Part shown: positions 60,777-64,000 of the stretch, in pieces
Numbering within the stretch: the first letter of the stretch is position 1
How the letters are laid out: each line of letters starts with the position of its first letter
From: Rubricoccus sp038746605
GTDB lineage: Bacteria > Bacteroidota > Rhodothermia > Rhodothermales > Rubricoccaceae
Direction of reading: 5' to 3'
NCBI GenBank assembly: GCA_038746605.1
Contig: JBCDKM010000016.1
Coordinates: 1 to 64,000, forward strand
DNA length: 64,000 bases
Position numbers and translations under genes: made by a program
Notes under the pieces: model-generated
Databases searched by the model: none
The model's input: only the letters and a program-made list of their open reading frames with translations
What the model was told of the DNA's origin: nothing

Positions 60777-62732
60777 TCACGGCATGTCGCGCGTCGTCAC
60801 GAAGGCCTCCACGGCGTAGCACTCCGGCAGACCGAGTGCGTCGAGGTCCGCGGCGGTGGATGTGTTACGGTCGCGGGCGCGCTGCCAGAACTCGCGGGCG
60901 TCGTACGCACCGGGGAAGAGCGCGCGGTCTTTCTGACTCTCATGCTTGTAGATCGCCTCGATCTTGAGATCGAGATCGGCCTTTGACATGGGAAGAAACA
61001 CGTCGGCCCGTTCGGTTTCCCACTCCTGCCATGCGCCTCGGTAGAGCCACACCAGAGGACGGGGGTCGTTCTTCTTGGACGGGGCACCATCGCCTCCCTC
61101 GCGCTCTGCGAGCAGGTCTGCCCCGTAGACCTCTAGCGCCTGGCGGATCGCGAAGTAGCACATGCGGTGGGTGCCATGCGGGTCGGAGAGGTCGCCCGCG
61201 ACGTACACGTGGTCCGGCTGCAGTTCCCTCAGAAGGTCCAGCACGATCTCCACGTCGGCCTCGCCGATGGGGTCTTTCTTCACTCGACCTGTCTTATAGA
61301 ATGGCATGTCGAGGAAGCGGGCATGATCCGGCCCGAGGCCGAGCACCTCAATGCCCGCGATCGCTTCGGTGTAGCGGATGGTGGCCTTGATCTCCTGCAC
61401 GTCGGGGGTGTCCACCTCGGCGGGGGCCTTGCCATCGAGGATGCCCAGGATGCGCGCCACCCGCTGGCCGATTTCCTCGGCATCGGAGCCCATGACGCCC
61501 GTCGTCATCTCGACGAAGCGGAGGTGGCGGCGCACGTCGTCGTCGAAGACGGCCACGGAGCCATTGGTCATGTACGCGACGATGACCTCGTTGCGGTTCT
61601 CCACGAGAGCGCGGAGCATGCCGCCCATGGAGATCACGTCGTCGTCCGGGTGTGGGCTGAACAGGATGACCTTCTTGCGCTTCGGCACGCGGTGCTTGTA
61701 CAGGACCCGCTGGCGGAGGTCCTCGAAGACCGAGCGGCAGAGTTCGTCCACCCCGCCGCGAGCGTGCACGAGGTCATGGAGGCCGTTGCGGTGGAAGTCT
61801 GCCGCCTCCAGTTTGAGGAGGCTCTTGCCGACCTCGCGCGAGAGCCAGATCACGGCGCGCTTCGCCGCGAGAGGATCGTCCCAGTTCACGCGACGCACGA
61901 GCCAGGGCGTCTTCTCGCGGGTCAGTTCACTCGCAGCGGCGCGGTCCACGTAGAAGGTCGCGTTCTGGTGGAGTTGGAGGTAGGCCGCCGAGACCTGGGG
62001 GGTGGGCTCCTCTTCGACGGCCTGCCGCACGATGGGCGCTTTGTGCTCGCCGGTCGCCATGAGGATGATCTCGCGCGCATCCAAAATGGTCCCGACCCCC
62101 ATCGTGATGGCCTCGCGCGGGACATACTTCTCCTCGAAGAAGTCTGAGGCGGCGTCCTTGCGCGTGATCTCGTCCAGTACGATCAGCCGCGTGCGGTCCT
62201 CGGGCGTGGAGCCCGGCTCGTTGAACCCGATGTGACCGCTACGCCCGATGCCGAGGAGGATCAGGTCCATGCCGCCCATCTTTTGGATCAGGCGCTCATA
62301 CTCGGCTGCGTGCGCCTCGATCTGATCCGCTGGGAGATCGCCTCGCGGGATGTGGATCTGCTCCTCCGGCACATCGACGTGGTCGAAGAAATTCTCCCGC
62401 ATGAACCGGTGGTAGCTCTGAAGACTCCCGGGATCCATCGGGACGTACTCGTCGATGTTGAAGGTGACGACGTTTCGGAAGGAGAGGGCCTCCTCGCGAT
62501 GCATCCGGATGAGCTCCTGGTACACGCCGATGGGCGTGGAGCCTGTCGGGAGGCCGAGTACGGCGCGGTCGCCAGCGGCTGCCTTCGCTTCGATGAGCGT
62601 GCGGACCTGCCGAGCAGCTTGTCGCGCTAGCTCAGAGGGCTCATCGAAAATGAAGACGGGGACGCGCTCAGCGGCGTGCCCAGGGGCAGGCGCGGGACGG
62701 CGGGCGACGACGGGATACGAGGAGGGGCTCAT
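60777..62732 (-). CDS. nagB: Glucosamine-6-phosphate deaminase fused to PIG-L deacetylase-like domain
   Basis: 651 residues. Residues about 28-290 are NagB: LGLPTGSTPIGVYQEL (phosphate loop), FNIDEYVPM (catalytic Asp), LLGIGRSGHIGFNEPGS. It converts glucosamine 6-phosphate to fructose 6-phosphate and ammonia. Residues about 375-640 are a PIG-L/LmbE domain: ILFSPHPDDDVISMGG (zinc-binding His-Asp-Asp) and VAGDLSDPHGTHR (third zinc His region), which in other proteins removes acetyl groups from N-acetylglucosamine compounds. The fusion is common in Bacteroidota. The segment 300-370 links both. No nagA is adjacent. Confidence 0.93.
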   Translation of the reverse strand: MSPSSYPVVARRPAPAPGHAAERVPVFIFDEPSELARQAARQVRTLIEAKAAAGDRAVLGLPTGSTPIGVYQELIRMHREEALSFRNVVTFNIDEYVPMDPGSLQSYHRFMRENFFDHVDVPEEQIHIPRGDLPADQIEAHAAEYERLIQKMGGMDLILLGIGRSGHIGFNEPGSTPEDRTRLIVLDEITRKDAASDFFEEKYVPREAITMGVGTILDAREIILMATGEHKAPIVRQAVEEEPTPQVSAAYLQLHQNATFYVDRAAASELTREKTPWLVRRVNWDDPLAAKRAVIWLSREVGKSLLKLEAADFHRNGLHDLVHARGGVDELCRSVFEDLRQRVLYKHRVPKRKKVILFSPHPDDDVISMGGMLRALVENRNEVIVAYMTNGSVAVFDDDVRRHLRFVEMTTGVMGSDAEEIGQRVARILGILDGKAPAEVDTPDVQEIKATIRYTEAIAGIEVLGLGPDHARFLDMPFYKTGRVKKDPIGEADVEIVLDLLRELQPDHVYVAGDLSDPHGTHRMCYFAIRQALEVYGADLLAEREGGDGAPSKKNDPRPLVWLYRGAWQEWETERADVFLPMSKADLDLKIEAIYKHESQKDRALFPGAYDAREFWQRARDRNTSTAADLDALGLPECYAVEAFVTTRDMP

Positions 62733-63125
62733 CGGAGGCTGGGGCGAAGGTGTGCCAGGGACGTGGGGACATTTCTTCCCGTGCCCATGTGCAACGGGGA
62801 TTCCTGTCCCGGCTCAACAGCCGGGAGGCTCAGCGGCGCGATGCCGGGGCGAGAAGAGCGGGTGCCGACGGGGTCGGTGTCCACACGGGCGGCATTGAAT
62901 GCGAGCGGGTCAACCTAGGCATCACGCCGCGAACGGCGCCACCCGTTTTCGGTCGCTCGTCCCAGAAGAGTGAACCGGCTCACTCGCTTCGACTCGCTGA
63001 AAGGCCAGAGCTTCAGAAACCCGCCCGCGACCGCTAGACACAGACGACGGGCCGGAGCACGTCCCAGAGTGGCATGCCCGGCGAAGCGGGCGTACCTAGA
63101 GAGCCTCCCTCGCGCGCCGACCCGC
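62733..63125. other. Divergent intergenic region nagB / xanthan-lyase-like gene, 393 bp
   Basis: No convincing gene or main-family palindrome is seen. It contains a perfect hairpin TCCCGGCT-CAAC-AGCCGGGA at 62807-62826, which could be regulatory or an operator. Promoters for both outward genes must lie here, but no clear motif can be named. Confidence 0.5.
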
Positions 63126-64000
63126 ATGACCTCCCCTCGCGCCCTCGCGTCTGCCCTGGTTCTCACCTCCCTCCTGGCTGCCTGTTCCTCCACGCAGCCC
63201 GACGCGCCCCCACCACCTCTCCCTCCCGCGCCCATGGTGGAGGAAGTCGTGGAACCCCCACCCTCCGACGATGACGAGGCGGAAGCCCGCGCCTCCGTCG
63301 AGGCCCTGCTCGCGCGATGTGCGCAGACGGGGTGCCCTCTATCGCTGCCGCCGTCCGTCCGTCTCGTGACGCTGGGGGTGCAGCCAGACGGACCCGTCGA
63401 GGTCCAGTTGAGCGCCGAGACGGGCCGCCTCGTGTGGCGCCTGGACGAGGTCGAGACCTTCGAAGGTCAGATCACTGGGGCCGTACGCGAGGCCATCTCA
63501 GGCGCCGAGGTCGTGGTGCGCGTGGACGCTGAGGGCGGGAACGTGCCCCTCGTGAGCCTCGCCAGTGTGGAGCCCGTGACCGTCGAGGTGCCACGTGGTA
63601 CCGCTCCCCTCGTGCGGAGGCTGGACGCACAGGGCACCATCACGGCAGGCCTCCAGGGCCGTCACCTCGCCGTCTGGCCCAGCCACGGCTGGTACTACGA
63701 ACCAGAGTTGGACCGCTGGGAGTGGCAGCGCGCTCGTGTCTTCACAACCATCGAAGACCTCCTCCCGTTCGCGTTTATCCACCGGCATCTCGCGCCGATG
63801 CTGGAGCGCGCGGGCGCCACGGTGATGATGCCGCGCGAGCGCGACCCCCAGCACCATCAGGCTGTCGTGGACAACGACGGGGTGCGCGCCTCGGACGCCT
63901 TCGGCAACGGAGGGCGCTACGCCGAGCGCGGACGCTGGGTGCGCGACGGACAGGGCTTCGCGCACCGCCCGCCGTACCGAGGCACGACCAACCCCTTCCG
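63126..64000 (+). CDS. Xanthan-lyase-like lipoprotein, N-terminal part (cut by window edge)
   Basis: The first 291 codons from ATG 63126, open to the right edge. The lipoprotein signal ALVLTSLLAAC is clear, then a Pro-rich linker (PPPPLPPAP). Residues about 70-150 form a beta domain. From about residue 180 the protein resembles Bacteroidota proteins annotated as xanthan lyase (golvesin-C-like, amidase-like core): GRHLAVWPSHGWYYEPELDRWEWQRARVF with a probable metal His, PMLERAGATVMMPRERD and QAVVDNDG. The catalytic core is not complete within the window. The annotation name is historical and does not prove xanthan as substrate. Confidence 0.8.
   Translation, partial: MTSPRALASALVLTSLLAACSSTQPDAPPPPLPPAPMVEEVVEPPPSDDDEAEARASVEALLARCAQTGCPLSLPPSVRLVTLGVQPDGPVEVQLSAETGRLVWRLDEVETFEGQITGAVREAISGAEVVVRVDAEGGNVPLVSLASVEPVTVEVPRGTAPLVRRLDAQGTITAGLQGRHLAVWPSHGWYYEPELDRWEWQRARVFTTIEDLLPFAFIHRHLAPMLERAGATVMMPRERDPQHHQAVVDNDGVRASDAFGNGGRYAERGRWVRDGQGFAHRPPYRGTTNPF

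Noticed and set aside
62750..63037. Small gene in the nagB upstream region
   Set aside because: The frame is Arg/Ser/Gly-rich without signal, motif or plausible start context, and overlaps hairpins in a divergent promoter region.

Overview
The window is a high-GC stretch of a Gram-negative chromosome. I infer a member of the Rhodothermota/Bacteroidota lineage, most like the Rubricoccaceae (Rubrivirga/Rubricoccus group). The reasons are: several secreted proteins end in a type IX secretion (Por) sorting tail; there is a PorV/PorQ-type outer-membrane protein and a TonB-dependent receptor with a CarboxypepD-like N-terminus; NagB is fused to PIG-L; and an LPS-export (Lpt) operon is present. There are no phage genes, no recognisable insertion sequences and no CRISPR array. 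Genus-level placement is a guess.

Layout. 1-0.9 kb: the start of tuf preceded by four tRNAs (Thr-Tyr-Gly-Thr), all on the minus strand. 0.9-6.5 kb: a long minus-strand run (DedA, ispF, ispD, queA, fumarylacetoacetase, an unknown partner). 6.7-11.2 kb: plus-strand TPR lipoprotein, metB, a T9SS cargo protein and a membrane protein, the first and third followed by classic intrinsic terminators. 11.3-15.4 kb: minus-strand lptC, lptA-like, two small membrane proteins (one resembling part of FloA) and lptB. 15.7-17.8 kb: a partner-switching module (STAS, RsbW-like kinase, response regulator-PP2C). 17.9-31.3 kb: mixed metabolism, including a VOC-alpha/beta hydrolase fusion, a HipA-like kinase/DUF3037 pair, gamma-glutamyltransferase, RimK and a prolyl oligopeptidase. 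31.3-46.8 kb: SDR, FAS1 lipoprotein, NUDIX, a LOV-domain histidine kinase, acetate kinase, AtuA family, a Cys-rich secreted protein, an ABC exporter and TolB-like propellers. 46.8-60.5 kb: cell-envelope and T9SS cargo genes (amidase, DigH-like glycosidase, propeller, IPT/TIG lipoprotein, PorV-like, FnIII protein, TonB receptor). 60.8-64 kb: NagB/PIG-L and a truncated xanthan-lyase-like lipoprotein.

The most striking feature is a family of short GC-rich palindromes, about 26 copies, scattered from 0.6 to 60.7 kb. They lie mostly just after stop codons and between convergent genes, and occasionally inside genes. The core is CCTCGG-spacer-CCGAGG with flanking CCCG/CGGG. The spacer comes in two discrete sizes: 2 nt (short form) or exactly 16 nt (long form, eight copies). 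The long spacer carries an off-centre TCCGTG at a fixed position, which gives the element an orientation. Copies also occur where a separate U-tailed terminator already exists, so they are not simply terminators. Two nearly identical long copies in direct orientation flank an unrecognised gene of visibly lower GC (27.6-28.6 kb). I know of no description of this family, but I could not search for one.

Other points of interest are a LOV photoreceptor kinase with an 11-residue insertion like that of fungal VIVID, and a fused methylmalonyl-CoA-epimerase-like/hydrolase protein.
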